64,000 nt of DNA from Dipteronia dyeriana (taxonomy: Eukaryota > Streptophyta > Magnoliopsida > Sapindales > Sapindaceae), in assembly GCA_032871835.1 (NCBI GenBank), contig CM065302.1, positions 2,231,094-2,295,093 on the forward strand, given 5' to 3'. Shown one piece after another: positions 21,286 through 31,268 of the stretch. The position numbers were made by a program, and so were the translations under genes. How positions within the stretch are numbered: position 1 is the stretch's first letter; every line of letters starts with the position of its first letter. The notes under the pieces are model-generated. The model worked only from the letters and a program-made list of their open reading frames with translations, did not search any database and was not told where the DNA came from.

Positions 21286-24200
21286 TTGATGTTGATGGCA
21301 CACAACTCAACATATCAAAACCAAAATGTTTGGTTTCTTGATTCTGGAGCCAGCAACCATATGATTGGCAGAAAAGACTTATTCACTGAACTTGATGAGA
21401 AAGTTCACGGAGAAATCTCATTTGGCAACCTCTATAAAATCCCTGTCCAAGGAAGAGGAGATGTCATGATCAAGCAGAAGAATGGAGATCATGCTTTCAT
21501 CTCAAATGTCTATTATGTTCCAAACATGAAGACAAAAATCCTAAGTCTCGGACAACTCTAGGAGAAAGGCTACCATATTAGCCTTCAAAATATGCAACTC
21601 ACCATCACAGATGCTCAAGGAAAGCTAGTTACCCGAGTCCAGATGACGAAGAATAGGATGTTCCCTCTCGCAATTCATCATGATACGCCAAGATGTTTGA
21701 CATCCATCATCGATGACAAAGACTGGTTATGGCATCTAAGGTATGGACATCTCAATTTTAAAAGTTTAAAGCAACTGGGAAGTAAGAAGATGGTGAAAGG
21801 ATTACCAAACATCCATCACCCAAATGAGATGTGTGAAAGCTGTGTTCTCAGTAAACAACACAGAAATAGCTTCGGAAAGGAGGCAAATTGGAAAGCAACC
21901 ATGCCACTTGAGCTCGTTCACACAGATGTGTGTGGTCCATTGACGCCAATATCAAATGGACAGAATCAATACTTTCGCACCTTCATTGACGACTACAGCA
22001 GAAAGACTTGGGTTTATTTCCTAAAAAGGAAATCTGAAGTATTTGATTACTTTAAAGAGTTCAAAACTCTTGTAGAGAAGCAAAGTGACTACTACATCAA
22101 AACACTGAGATCAGATCAAGGTGGAGAATACACTGCAGGTGCTTTCCAGGAATTCCTTAAGCAACAAGGAATCAGACATCGGTTTACACCAGCTTATACT
22201 CTTCAGTTAAACGGTGTAGCAAAAAGGAAGAATCGAACAATCCTTAACATGGTCAGAAGCATGTTAAAGGATAAAAACATGCCTAAGAGTTTTTGGGCTG
22301 AAGCAGTCTTGTGTACGGTATATCTATAAAACAGATGTCCTACGAAGAGTCTTGATACGAAGACGCCGTAAGAAGCATGAAGCACTCACAAACCAAGTGT
22401 GAGCCACCTTAGAGTTTTTGGCTCCACTGCCTACATCAAGGTCCCAGAAGCAAGAAGAACGAAGCTTGAAGATAAAGGAGAAAAATGTATACTGGTTGGA
22501 TACGGTGATAGAACTATGGGTTACCGGCTATACAACCCCATTACCAAGAAAGTAATCTTCAGTAGGGATGTCATTTTTGAAGAAAATGAATCCTAAATTT
22601 GGGATCATAACAAAGCTTCCAGAAGTACAGAGTTGATATCTAAAGAAGAGATAAGAGAAGTGGCTACAGAGCCACAAATACCCAGAAATCAGCAGACTCC
22701 TCAACGTGGTTCCCCTTCACCATAAAGGTATGATTCTCCATCACCGATTGAACATGATTTTTTAGATATGATGCCTAGAGGGACACGTAGCCTAGAAGAT
22801 CTGTATGAAAATACAGAACAGGTGGAAGAAGACATTACTTTGTATTGTCTGCTGATGACAAGTGATCCAGTTAGTTTTGAAGAGGCTGACCAAGAAGGAA
22901 AATGGAGAAGTGCAATGGATGAAGAGATTCGATCCATTGAAAAGAACAAGACATGGGAGTTGACTAATCTCCCAAAAGGCAGAAAAACCATCGGAGTAAA
23001 ATGGGTCTACAAGACCAAAAGGAATGTGAAAGGAGAAGTCCAGAGATACAAGGCAAGACTTGTAGCAAAAGGCTACAAACAGAAAGAAGGAGTTGATTAC
23101 GGAGAAGTCTTTACCCCGGTTGCCAGACTAGAGACCATCAGATTGCTAATATCATTGGCAGCCCAAAAGAGTTGGAAAATTTACCAACTTGACGTAAAGT
23201 CAGTATTCCTGAATGGCTTTCTTGAAGAAGAAATCTATGTGGAACAACCACCTGGATATATGCAGAAAGGCAATGAAGATAAGGTTTGCAGACTGAAGAA
23301 AGCTCTATATGGTTTGAAGCAAGCACCCCGTGCATGGAACATGAGGATTGATGATTACTTTCAAGAGAATGGATTCGAGAAATGTCTGTATGAGCATGCA
23401 CTATATTTGAGGAAGGAGACTGATGAAAGCCTGTTATATGCATGCCTATATGTTGATGACTTGATCTTTACCGGTAACAATCCAGCCATGTTTGAAGATT
23501 TCAAACAGAGAATGGTGAAAGAATTTGAGATGACTAACATTGGTCTAATGGTTCATTTTCTTGGTATTGAAGTTGTGCAAAGCAAAAAAGGTATCTTCAT
23601 CTCCCAGAATATCTATGCAAAAGAATTTCTGAAGAGATTTGGTATGGAAAAATGCAATCCTGTCACAACTCCAGTAGAAACAGGATTAGAGTTAAGAAAG
23701 AATGAAAGAGGAGATGTTGATCCAACCTATTTCAAGAGCTTGGTTGGAAGCCTGAGATACTTGACGTGTACCAGGCCAGATATACTTTATGGAGTTGGAC
23801 TAGTCAACAGATATATGGAGACTCCTGACCAGTCTCACCTAAATGCTGCAAAGAGGATACTTCGCTACATAAAAGGTACAATTGATGATGGTATATTTTA
23901 TACCAAATGTGAAGATTGCAGGTTGATTGGCTATTCAGACAGTGATTGGGGAAGAGATCTGGATGAACGTAAAAGCACGACAGGCTTTACGTTTTTTATG
24001 GGAGATACAGCGTTCACATGGTCATCCAAAAAGCAAGCCATTGTGACACTGTCATCATGTGAAGCTGAGTACGTTGCTGCCTGCTCAGCTGTTTGTCATG
24101 GTATCTAGATCAGGAATGTGTTGCAGTACTTGGGATTTCCACAAGATAATCTTACAGAGGTCTACATCGACAATCGGTCAGCGATTGCGCTAGCAAAGAA

Positions 24201-24423
24201 TCCAGTATTCCATGAAAGAAGCAAACATATCGATATGCGGTATCATTTCATCAGAGAGCATGTGAAGAATAAGGAGATGGAACTAGTCTATTGCAGGACA
24301 TATGATCAAGTTGCTGACATTTTCACCAAGCCTCTCAAACATGATGTGTTTTTAAGATTAAAGACAATGCTTGGTATGGTGAAACATGGGGAGTCAAGTT
24401 TAAGGGGGGATGTTGAAAAATAA
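21286..24423 (+). pseudogene. Copia-1 pol: protease, integrase, RT, RNase H
   Basis: Protease: FLDSGASNHM (about 21330). Integrase: GAG-pre-integrase region ([19 protein letters not shown]), then the core with HTDVCGPL (first Asp) and LRSDQGGEY (second Asp). The Glu that normally follows NGVA is Lys ([10 protein letters not shown]). [31 protein letters not shown] and the catalytic [10 protein letters not shown]. RNase [30 protein letters not shown], then ADIFTKPL. The frame is continuous with gag. Seven nonsense codons interrupt it. Several fit TGG-to-TAG/TGA or CAA/CAG-to-stop changes at conserved Trp/Gln positions. Confidence 0.95.
24396..24410 (+). promoter_or_regulatory. polypurine tract of Copia-1
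   Basis: AAGTTTAAGGGGGGA directly before the 3' LTR primes plus-strand synthesis in LTR elements. Confidence 0.8.
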
Positions 24424-24744
24424 ACTTGACCTCAGCCAACCACTTTCAGCCAACCACCTTGCTGCCCACTTCTAGAAACCGGCCATTGATATGGCTCCAA
24501 CCACTTCCAACTCTCAGCTGCTTCCTAACCACACATTTGACTTCATTGTTTTGCATTTATTTTGTTTGTAGTTTAGCTCATCTCATTTTCCTATATAAAG
24601 AGATGGAGATTGTATTGAAAATGTGTGGAGTGGTGAATGAAATATAGAGAGATATGAGAAAAGCTTCTCCTTTTATTGTTTGTGTTCGAATTCTCTCTCA
24701 GAGGTGCACCACAAGTGACCTCAAACCATACCATCCCACCAACA
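24411..24744 (+). repeat. 3' LTR of Copia-1
   Basis: It is the same length as the 5' LTR, starts TGTTGAAAAATAAAC and ends CCCACCAACA with the canonical CA. Confidence 0.95.
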
Positions 24745-24749
24745 ACCTA
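24745..24749. repeat. right target site duplication of Copia-1
   Basis: ACCTA, followed by TACATGC as at the empty site near 30683. Confidence 0.9.
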
Positions 24750-25743
24750 TACATGCGACTCTTAGTTGAATTAATTATATATCTCCTCTTTTATGCTAAT
24801 GACAATGATTAGAGTTTCATATTATCCATAAAAAGGCAATGCGTTGAGAGACTTCTTCTTTGTTGTAAAAGTAGGTATCTAAATATAAAACATTGAGAGA
24901 CCTTTTATGTTTGATTTAAATAGGTTTAATTCCATAAAAAAAATTCTATAAATTCTATGACAATTTTTTTTAAGATTTTAATAAGAGATTTTAATGTAAA
25001 AAGAAATATCATACCAATATTTACTTTGTTATCAAATTATAGCTATGGTGCCACTGTGAGTCAACTTTGCCTCTTTCCTTCCATGGCATCTTTCTCTCTC
25101 CAACAATTTGTGCAGAGTAAGGGGCCTTCCCATGGCTTTGACATGGGTGCGGAGTTTACTGATAAACCATCACCAGCAGGTTGATCCACTTGGCAGACTG
25201 TAAATTTGAAAAGCTAAGAGCTAGCGTTCAAAGGAAACTCTTTACCCAACCTGCAATTCCAATACAAAATGAAGATATTAGAAAACTGCAGCTTGTAAAC
25301 CAAAGTTCCATTCCATATTTTAATCAATAATGGAGCAGTTACTATATTGAATGACCATGATTTGGTGAAACATTCATCATTTGTGGAACTAGCTAGTTTG
25401 GTTACGGAAAAAAAAAAACTCGTCGTGTCTAGTCCAATAGTTGCTAGTTTCCATAGCAATGGTTTGTGGTCGTCTTTTATTAGAACTAGTATTTTTTTTT
25501 TTGAAAATGACCTATATAATGTTTTCACAATTCTATATATGTTTATACGTTGAATAAGAATGCACGTGTTACATGAGGATTGATACAAAAACTTCCAAAT
25601 AGGAAAGAAACCGCAATGTTACATCAATCGAATGTTATGATGAACAAACCTTTCTGCAAGCATAGCTGAGCCCTCTTCAAATAACTCTTGCCTAACACAA
25701 ACAACAGAAAGTTTATTTGATGCTTTGTTTGTTGAATGAGAGC

Positions 25744-26025
25744 TTTCTTCCCAAAGAGAAGTGAACTGAGCATATTATGTTTCTTCCTTGGTGTTATAGC
25801 TGCTGGGGCAGGATGGTCAGATGGTATAATGTCAACAACAAGGCAGGTTGTATTATCCTTCAGTCCCCTTGACCACAGAGATTCTTTCTTCCCAAAGAGA
25901 AGTGAACTGAGCATATTATGTTTCTTCCTTGGTGTTATAGCTGCTGGGGCAGGATGGTCAGGTGGTATAATGTCAACAACAAGGCAGGTTGTATTATCCT
26001 TCAGTCCCCTTGACCACAGAGATTC
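25744..26025 (-). repeat. 141-bp tandem duplication inside the PP2C pseudogene
   Basis: Two units, 25744-25884 and 25885-26025, are nearly identical (AGATGG versus AGGTGG is one difference). The period is 141 bp, 47 codons, so the duplication keeps the phosphatase frame and repeats the segment with KDNTTCLVVDIIPSDHPAPA to SSLLFGKK. Confidence 0.95.
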
Positions 26026-26414
26026 CTGTTGAGCAGAGAGAAATGTACAAGTATTAAGACAAAAACAATAGTATCATCCCTGACCAGACCTAGATGAAGG
26101 AACTTATGCTTAACATCACCTTAACAACAAGCTCTACAGGTAAACCCGACAAGATTGGGCAACCATATCAGAAGAAAATGCATCTCAGATACCAGCAGAA
26201 CCAATTACGAGTCTTCCCCTAGCATTTGAAACCTAAATGGAAACAAAAGAAGATTAAGCTTCAGAATGAAAATTACAGAATGAATAAAATCATTACCAAT
26301 CAGAACGGAAGTCCTCACCTTGACTTGCTTAACATGTGGTACTGGAACAATGAACTCTCCCACATCTGTGTCAGGAAGAGCTAAATTCTAACCTTGTGTC
26401 AGTACCTAAGGGCT

Positions 26415-26648
26415 AAGGGACAGTCTCAGGTATTTCTATGGGGCGTAGGCATCCCAAAAGGTTATGGAGGCGTGCAAAGGTTTCCTCAGGCCAGACGAAG
26501 ATTGGCCATCGAGTGTAAAGACAAAAGGGAGCTTGACTGCAAGACCCACCCATAGAGTAGAGACGAAAGTCGGCCTTAGTGATCTGACGATGCCAAGTGG
26601 AGTGGCCGTTGCTCAACGGATAAAGTTACTCTAGGGATAATAGGATGA

Positions 26649-26681
<33 letters not shown>

Positions 26682-26743
26682 TGGCACCTCAATGTCGGCT
26701 CTTCGCCACCTAGCTAGGGCTATAGTATGTTCCAAGGGTTGGT
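26415..26743 (+). pseudogene. rrn23 fragment: nuclear copy of plastid 23S rRNA (NUPT fragment)
   Basis: The stretch reads as the 3' domain of plastid 23S rRNA, domain V region: GGCGTGCAAAGGTTTCCTC, GGGAGCTTGACTGCAAGACC, GACGAAAGTCGGCCTTAGTG, TTACTCTAGGGATAA, CAAGAGTTCACATCGACGGG, TCGGCTCTTCGCCACCT and GTATGTTCCAAGGGTTGG. The words around GGCGTGCAAAGG fit plastid better than mitochondrial or bacterial rRNA from memory. Many G-to-A and C-to-T differences and small gaps show an old nuclear insert, not a working rRNA gene. It sits inside the PP2C pseudogene between exon pieces that should be adjacent. Confidence 0.9.
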
Positions 26744-27382
26744 CTAATCCCCCTGGCTAGCTGCGTAGCAGACCAACCTCTGAACCACATAGATTGAATA
26801 ATTGGGGGAAAAAAATCTCTTTTGGCCAATGCAAGCATTGGTGAGATGAAAATTGTATACCTCATTGCCTCCAAAAACATTGAGCCTTCCTACTTCACCC
26901 ACCAGTGACTCGCTCCCTCCCTCTTTTCTACATTCTCTTCCAGCCTGCGTTCAACAGTCAAGAGGGAAACAACGCCACCTTGGGTATCTAATATGCATCT
27001 AGAATCACCTACAGATGCAAGTCACAGTCCACCCATCAATGACAACAAATGTCACGGTTGTCCCAGAAGTTTCACATGTGATTTACACTTAACAATTACG
27101 ATAAGCATCCAAAGAACACAATTTAGACATTTAAAAAAATGATAAGAGAAAAAAAGGGTACGTGCCTTTTTGTTGAAATTCTATCTCAGTTTTCACAAAA
27201 CCCACAAGGGCCCAAGGCAGGGCTTGAAGCCACTCATCCCTGCTAGCGCCTTGAGAACTTGCACTTAAAACATTAGTCAATAAGTTCTCCTTTGCAAAGA
27301 TAGCAGTTAATATACCATTATGCCCATCAAAAATCTGCAAATCAAAATGCTATTAAGAATCCATATGATTATAGAACAAGAA

Positions 27383-28075
27383 AAGTTTCAATATGCTCTT
27401 AACGAGCAAATTGCAACTTTATAATTAATCGACACTCACAACCCCCGTCGTTAAGTCAAACTCAATTGTACCTTTAAAAGATTAAACTACCTCTAATCCC
27501 TTAATTAAATTAATAAAAAAAACAAAAACAAAAAAAAAACATTTTTTTGAAAAACAGATCTCCACCATCCATCTCAAATAAAATTTTAAATAATCGAGAG
27601 CATATTGAAACTTTTTTTGTTAAAGCTCCTTTGCAACCAAGTTGAGAGCGAGTAAATTACACTAAACCTTCCTGCTGCACACACAATGATATATATTTTT
27701 TTTCCAATTTTCCAATTTTATTTTATTTTTGCTTTTTAAAATTGTTTTGTTTTTAAATTTCTATTTTTATTTTAATTTATATATTTTCTAATCCAATTCA
27801 ATTTTCAATTATTTAAAATTTAATTTGATTTCCATCATCCATGTTTGAGATGGATGGTGGAGACCCATTTTTTTAAAAAAATGTTTTTTTTTATTAATTT
27901 AATTTAGTCAGGGGTAGTTTAATATTTTAAAGGTTAAGTTTGACTTAATGGCGGGGGACGTGAGTGTCAACTGTCAATTAATGATAAAGTTGATTTTAGA
28001 TGTAAGAGACCAAATCTCAGAAAAGTTTAATGCAATTTGCTCGCTCTCAACTTGGTTGCAAAGGAGCTTGAACAA
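27383..28075. mobile_element. foldback element in PP2C intron 1
   Basis: The left arm (about 27400-27585) is the inverted partner of about 27850-28075. Paired blocks include GACACTCAC, CCCCCG then TTAAGTCAAAC, TTTAAA then TATTAAACTACC on one arm, AATTAAATTAATAAAAA and CTCCACCATCCATCTCAAA. CTCCTTTGCAACCAAGTTGA (27625-27645) is inverted at about 28045-28065. AAGTTTCAATATGCTCT at about 27385 is inverted at about 27597, so two inverted structures may be nested. Non-coding. Confidence 0.6.
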
Positions 28076-28560
28076 GAAGACTAATTAAAGTTACAAATCA
28101 TACGTCAGAGTATTTGATACCCAAGAACATAAAAAAAAAATTCTCCATTCACCGGAAGCAAATTACTACCAATAAGCTTAGTCAAGTAGAATTTATTATT
28201 ATTTTTTTTCTTTTATTCCCATTACCATGAACTTTTTCAGCAACCAAGGAGAGTAACTACTAACTAGTGATATCTCGAGTGAGCTACAGAAACATTATAA
28301 ACAAATATATAACAAAGAAACATTATAAACAAATATATAACAAGAAATACCGCAAAGACAGAAAACGATGTTGATGCATTTCCAGGAATCCTCAGACAAT
28401 CAGGTTTTATCAGAAAGTAATTATCTCCTTTCTTAGTTAAGGCAGCTTGTCCATACTTCACGAAATGTTTCTCGACCTTTTCACCCCTGAGCTCACGACC
28501 AATCAAAGTCGCAAGAGGAACAAGAGGAGGCTTCATAATTGATACTTCGGTCTGGCTCAT

Positions 28561-29011
28561 GTTTGTTTACCTCTCAACATTTCCAAGACCCTTCGGCAGA
28601 AAACCCTAATCAACGAAACAAATCAATTTAGAGGGTTTTCTACACAACCACCATTAAATACATGGATGAATCACAACTTTTTTCATAAAATTACACCTAT
28701 TCAATTCACAAAACAAATTAGACAAGTCTTCCTAAACTGATCTAGAGGTGCCACACATCAATTCAACGCAATGCAATACCACATACACAATCATAAACAA
28801 AGTCAATTGAACTAAACGCAAAAATGTAGAAAATAATAGCACAGCCAAGAACACCAATTCATCAAAATCAATCAAACCCAAGCTTATCCACACATTTTTA
28901 ACCACTTCAACTCACAAAAATCAACACAAATCTACAAATATAATCCAATTATCACAACAAATTACACTAATACAGTTAAACCCAGCGGAAACAAATCAAT
29001 TGATTAAAGTC
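28561..29011. other. upstream flank of the PP2C pseudogene
   Basis: A/C-rich leader-like sequence with ACCCTAAT just upstream of the ATG. It is a plausible remnant of 5' UTR and promoter. No motif can be asserted. Confidence 0.35.
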
Positions 29012-29103
29012 AGATGAAACTATATATAATTCTTACAGGTCCCGGAATGTAAATCCAAAGTTAGTTCCTCCGGGACCTATAAGAATTATATATAGTTTCA
29101 TCT
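29012..29103. other. near-perfect hairpin, 35-bp stem, 22-nt loop
   Basis: The left arm 29012-29046 starts AGATGAAACTATATATAATT and the right arm 29069-29103 is its reverse complement except for one position (CTTACAGG against CTTATAGG). It has the size and shape of a young plant miRNA-like precursor or a tiny MITE. It lies upstream of the PP2C pseudogene start. No transcription signal is evident. Confidence 0.85.
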
Positions 29104-29170
29104 CTATTTTATTATGGCGATCGATAATTCATCTTAATGCTTTCTCAAACCCCTTAATAAGTTCAACTAC

Positions 29171-29472
29171 GTGCTCGTTTGGTTGAGTTTCTACTGGCTC
29201 AAAAGGTCTACGAATGTCTATTTGAATTTTTTTAAAATTGTTTGGTTGGACTTTTAAGAATGTCTATTTTTAATTGAGCAGGGGCTAGTAGAGTTTAAAC
29301 CTCTACTAGACAAAAGCTCATGGGGAGATACTTCTCCAAATAGATATTTAAAAAAAAAGTCTATCAACCAAACAATTATATATATTTTTTAAAAAACTAT
29401 ATTTCTAATAGATCTACTATAAGTAGATCTTTTACCAATAGAGGTTTTTCAAAAGGCCAACCAAACAAACTC
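29171..29472. mobile_element. MITE, ~300 bp
   Basis: Inverted ends GTGCTCGTTTGGTTG (left) and the complement of GAGTTTGTTTGGTTG (right) agree at 11 of 15 positions. The element is flanked by the 3-bp direct repeat TAC (29168-29170, 29473-29475). The interior has CTAGTAGAGTTT..CCTCTACTAG palindromic parts. Superfamily uncertain; a 3-bp duplication would suit PIF/Harbinger or CACTA-type elements. Confidence 0.6.
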
Positions 29473-30164
29473 TACATGTCCTCGATCTTCTTCGTATATA
29501 TATATATATTTATATTGTATCATATAAAAAGACATATTTCAGGATTAAGTATGTGTATGTATCTCTGTCGCTGAAACTATTTCTTCCCGATTTTTTTTCC
29601 AAAAAACTTTTCAAATTTGAATAGTCTAGCATTTCTCTATTTATAAACACTATTACGTTATTAACACAACCCCAGAAAGTAATAAATAAAAAAACTACTC
29701 ATACATATTTTCCATCACTAATGTGGAAGGACTGTGCCACCTATGCTTAGAGATGGTGTGCTTCTTTATAGTGGTTAATAGGCTTGTATTCATTTTAATA
29801 TTGTATGCAAATCATTTTTAAAAACACTATATTGTTGAATATATGACCCTCAGTATTATTAGCCATATATAAAAGATTTTATATGGTTACCTTATATATT
29901 TCAATTTGAATTTAAATTTGAATTGTTGCGATATTATTTTACATTTTATTTTATATCCTATGCCTATAAATAGGTTTCGATTGTAATGGAATTAATATCA
30001 TGAATAATAAAATCATTCTTCTCTTCTTCACATTTTTACATATATGATATTTCCCATTCTCAAAGATTAGTTCCATATTGTAAATAAAAAGCCTTTAATT
30101 TTATTCTATCCCACAATAATGTTTTTAAATTATTTTTCAAATATTATCTTTATAGTTTTTTTTT
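29473..30164. other. AT-rich stretch, possible LTR relic
   Basis: There is no gene. TGTTGAATATATGACC (about 29834), a TATAAATAGG box (about 29965) and a polyadenylation-rich end near 30030 look like a solo LTR, but no target duplication was found. Confidence 0.3.
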
Positions 30165-30245
30165 AATTGGGGGAATGAGACTCGAATTTTGGACCGCAAC
30201 ATTTGTAGATAGGTGTGGTTACCACCACCACGCTATCTTCATTCT
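30165..30245 (-). repeat. tRNA-derived SINE, minus strand
   Basis: On the minus strand the order is GATAGCGTGGTGGTGGTAAC (box A region), then GGTCCAAAATTCGAGTCTC (box B region), then CATTCCCCC and a poly-A tail (plus-strand T run at 30159-30167). This is the usual organisation of plant tRNA-related SINEs. Confidence 0.55.
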
Positions 30246-30544
30246 AAATTTTAAAATCTGTATTTTTTTTAATCTCAGATATTACATGAGTAGAAAATGA
30301 CAAAAGAATGGACATACTATATATCATATATGTGACTATGTGAGAATAATCAAATAGAACAAAAGGGAGGCAATGGAGTAATTGAAGACAACAATGTATA
30401 AAAAAATCTCTACAAATTAATTCTCAAAGGCTGTTTATGAATTTCGAGAGTGTGTATTTTTTTTATATTTATTTTTAAGGAATAGACTTTTCTAATGTTT
30501 ATTTATGGGTTTTGGGGTCAACCTTTGTTGTGTTTGTGTGTTGT

Positions 30545-30800
30545 GGGAGAGTTCTCTTTTGTCTCCATGGAATTTGTTGAAGGATATCTATCTATCAAAT
30601 TATATATATCCATCTACAAATTATATCCAATATAATTTAATTAAGAGAAATAGGCATAAAATTGAGATTAAAGGCCGACCTACATGCTGAATCGGTTATA
30701 TATCTCCTCCTTTATGTTAATGATGATGATTAGAGTTTCATATTACCAATAAAAAGGCAAAGCACCGGGATACTTCTTCTTTATTGTAGAAATAACCATT
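30545..30800 (+). repeat. paralogous segment with the empty Copia-1 site
   Basis: This segment matches the left flank (19190-19308) and right flank (24745-24880) of Copia-1 as one continuous sequence. TTTGTTG-ATGGATAT, ATATCCAATATAAT, AAATTGAGATTAAAG and GACCTA are followed directly by CATGC, then ATATATCTCCTC, GATTAGAGTTTCATATTA and AAAAAGGCAA. ACCTA occurs once, at 30678-30682. Similarity fades but may continue to about 31190. Confidence 0.8.
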
Positions 30801-31268
30801 CAACATATAGTTGTAATGTTTGCTTGAAGCATATCTCAGTCTGATAAAGATCCCAACCCTAATCCTAATCCAGTGTCATCCTCACCAAAAATAAAAATAA
30901 AAATGGTTGATGTGGCCATGTGTTGGTGAGTTCCTCATAAGGGTTTATTTTTAACCCAGCTGGAAACCTCAATACACACAAGTGGAGGGGATGTTTTGTT
31001 TGTTGGAGGTCACCTTTAGCAAAATGATACAAATTATGTTCCCCAAATAACACATTTTGTCTACATCAAAGTCATCAGCACGCACTCCTTTTCTTCTCTA
31101 CCAATTTCGGAGGCCAATTTCTTATCCAAAAAAAAAAATAAAAATAATAATGTCAAATTTTAATAAGAGATTTCAATGTACAATCAAAGAAACTGTGCAC
31201 TATTTGAATGCAACAACAATGAAATGCCATCATTGTGTCAGTCCACAAATTAAATGGCATTTTTTATA
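30801..31268. other. intergenic, right part of duplicated segment
   Basis: There is no gene. TTTTAATAAGAGATTTCAATG at about 31155 recalls 24975-25000, in line with continuation of the duplication. Confidence 0.35.

Larger units (their letters stand above)
19309..24744 (+). mobile_element. Copia-1, complete Ty1/copia LTR retrotransposon
   Basis: The order is 5' LTR, primer-binding site, gag, protease, integrase, RT, RNase H, polypurine tract, 3' LTR. The LTRs are both 334 bp and differ at roughly ten positions by eye, so insertion is fairly recent. Integrase before RT places it in Ty1/copia. A gag-pol frame of about 4.1 kb (20278-24423) has no frameshift, only in-frame stops at 21268, 21559, 22327, 22369, 22378, 22594, 22723 and 24106. 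The integrase catalytic Glu is Lys. The copy is therefore inactive but could be moved in trans. Confidence 0.95.
25061..28560 (-). pseudogene. PP2C-12-like protein phosphatase 2C, decayed
   Basis: PP2Cs are Mn/Mg-dependent Ser/Thr phosphatases. Exon 1 (28560-28351, 70 codons, clean GT donor) starts MSQTEVSIMKPPLVPLATLI. Exon 2 (27334-about 27166) has the metal-binding IFDGHNG. Exon 3 (about 27080-26860) has SGTTVTF and, after a 2-nt loss, GDSRCIL. Later exon pieces are DVGEFIVPVPHVKQVK (about 26376-26320), GRLVIGSAGI then a stop where Trp is expected (about 26225-26180), KDNTTCLVVDIIP (duplicated, 26028-25740) and LFEEGSAMLAER (about 25690-25655). The last exon has SKPWEGPLLCTNCW and KDAMEGKRQS, stop at 25061-25063. 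The order matches the small plant PP2C group around At1g47380. Frameshifts, the Trp-to-stop and an organellar insert in the exon 3/4 region mark it as a pseudogene. Confidence 0.85.

Noticed and set aside
20804..21303. Alternative frames overlapping Copia-1 gag on both strands
   Set aside because: They lie opposite or across the Arg/Gly-rich gag tail and have no family features.
29834..30030. Solo LTR with TATA box
   Set aside because: Start, TATA-like and polyadenylation-like words are present, but no target duplication or partner LTR was found. Kept only as a note.
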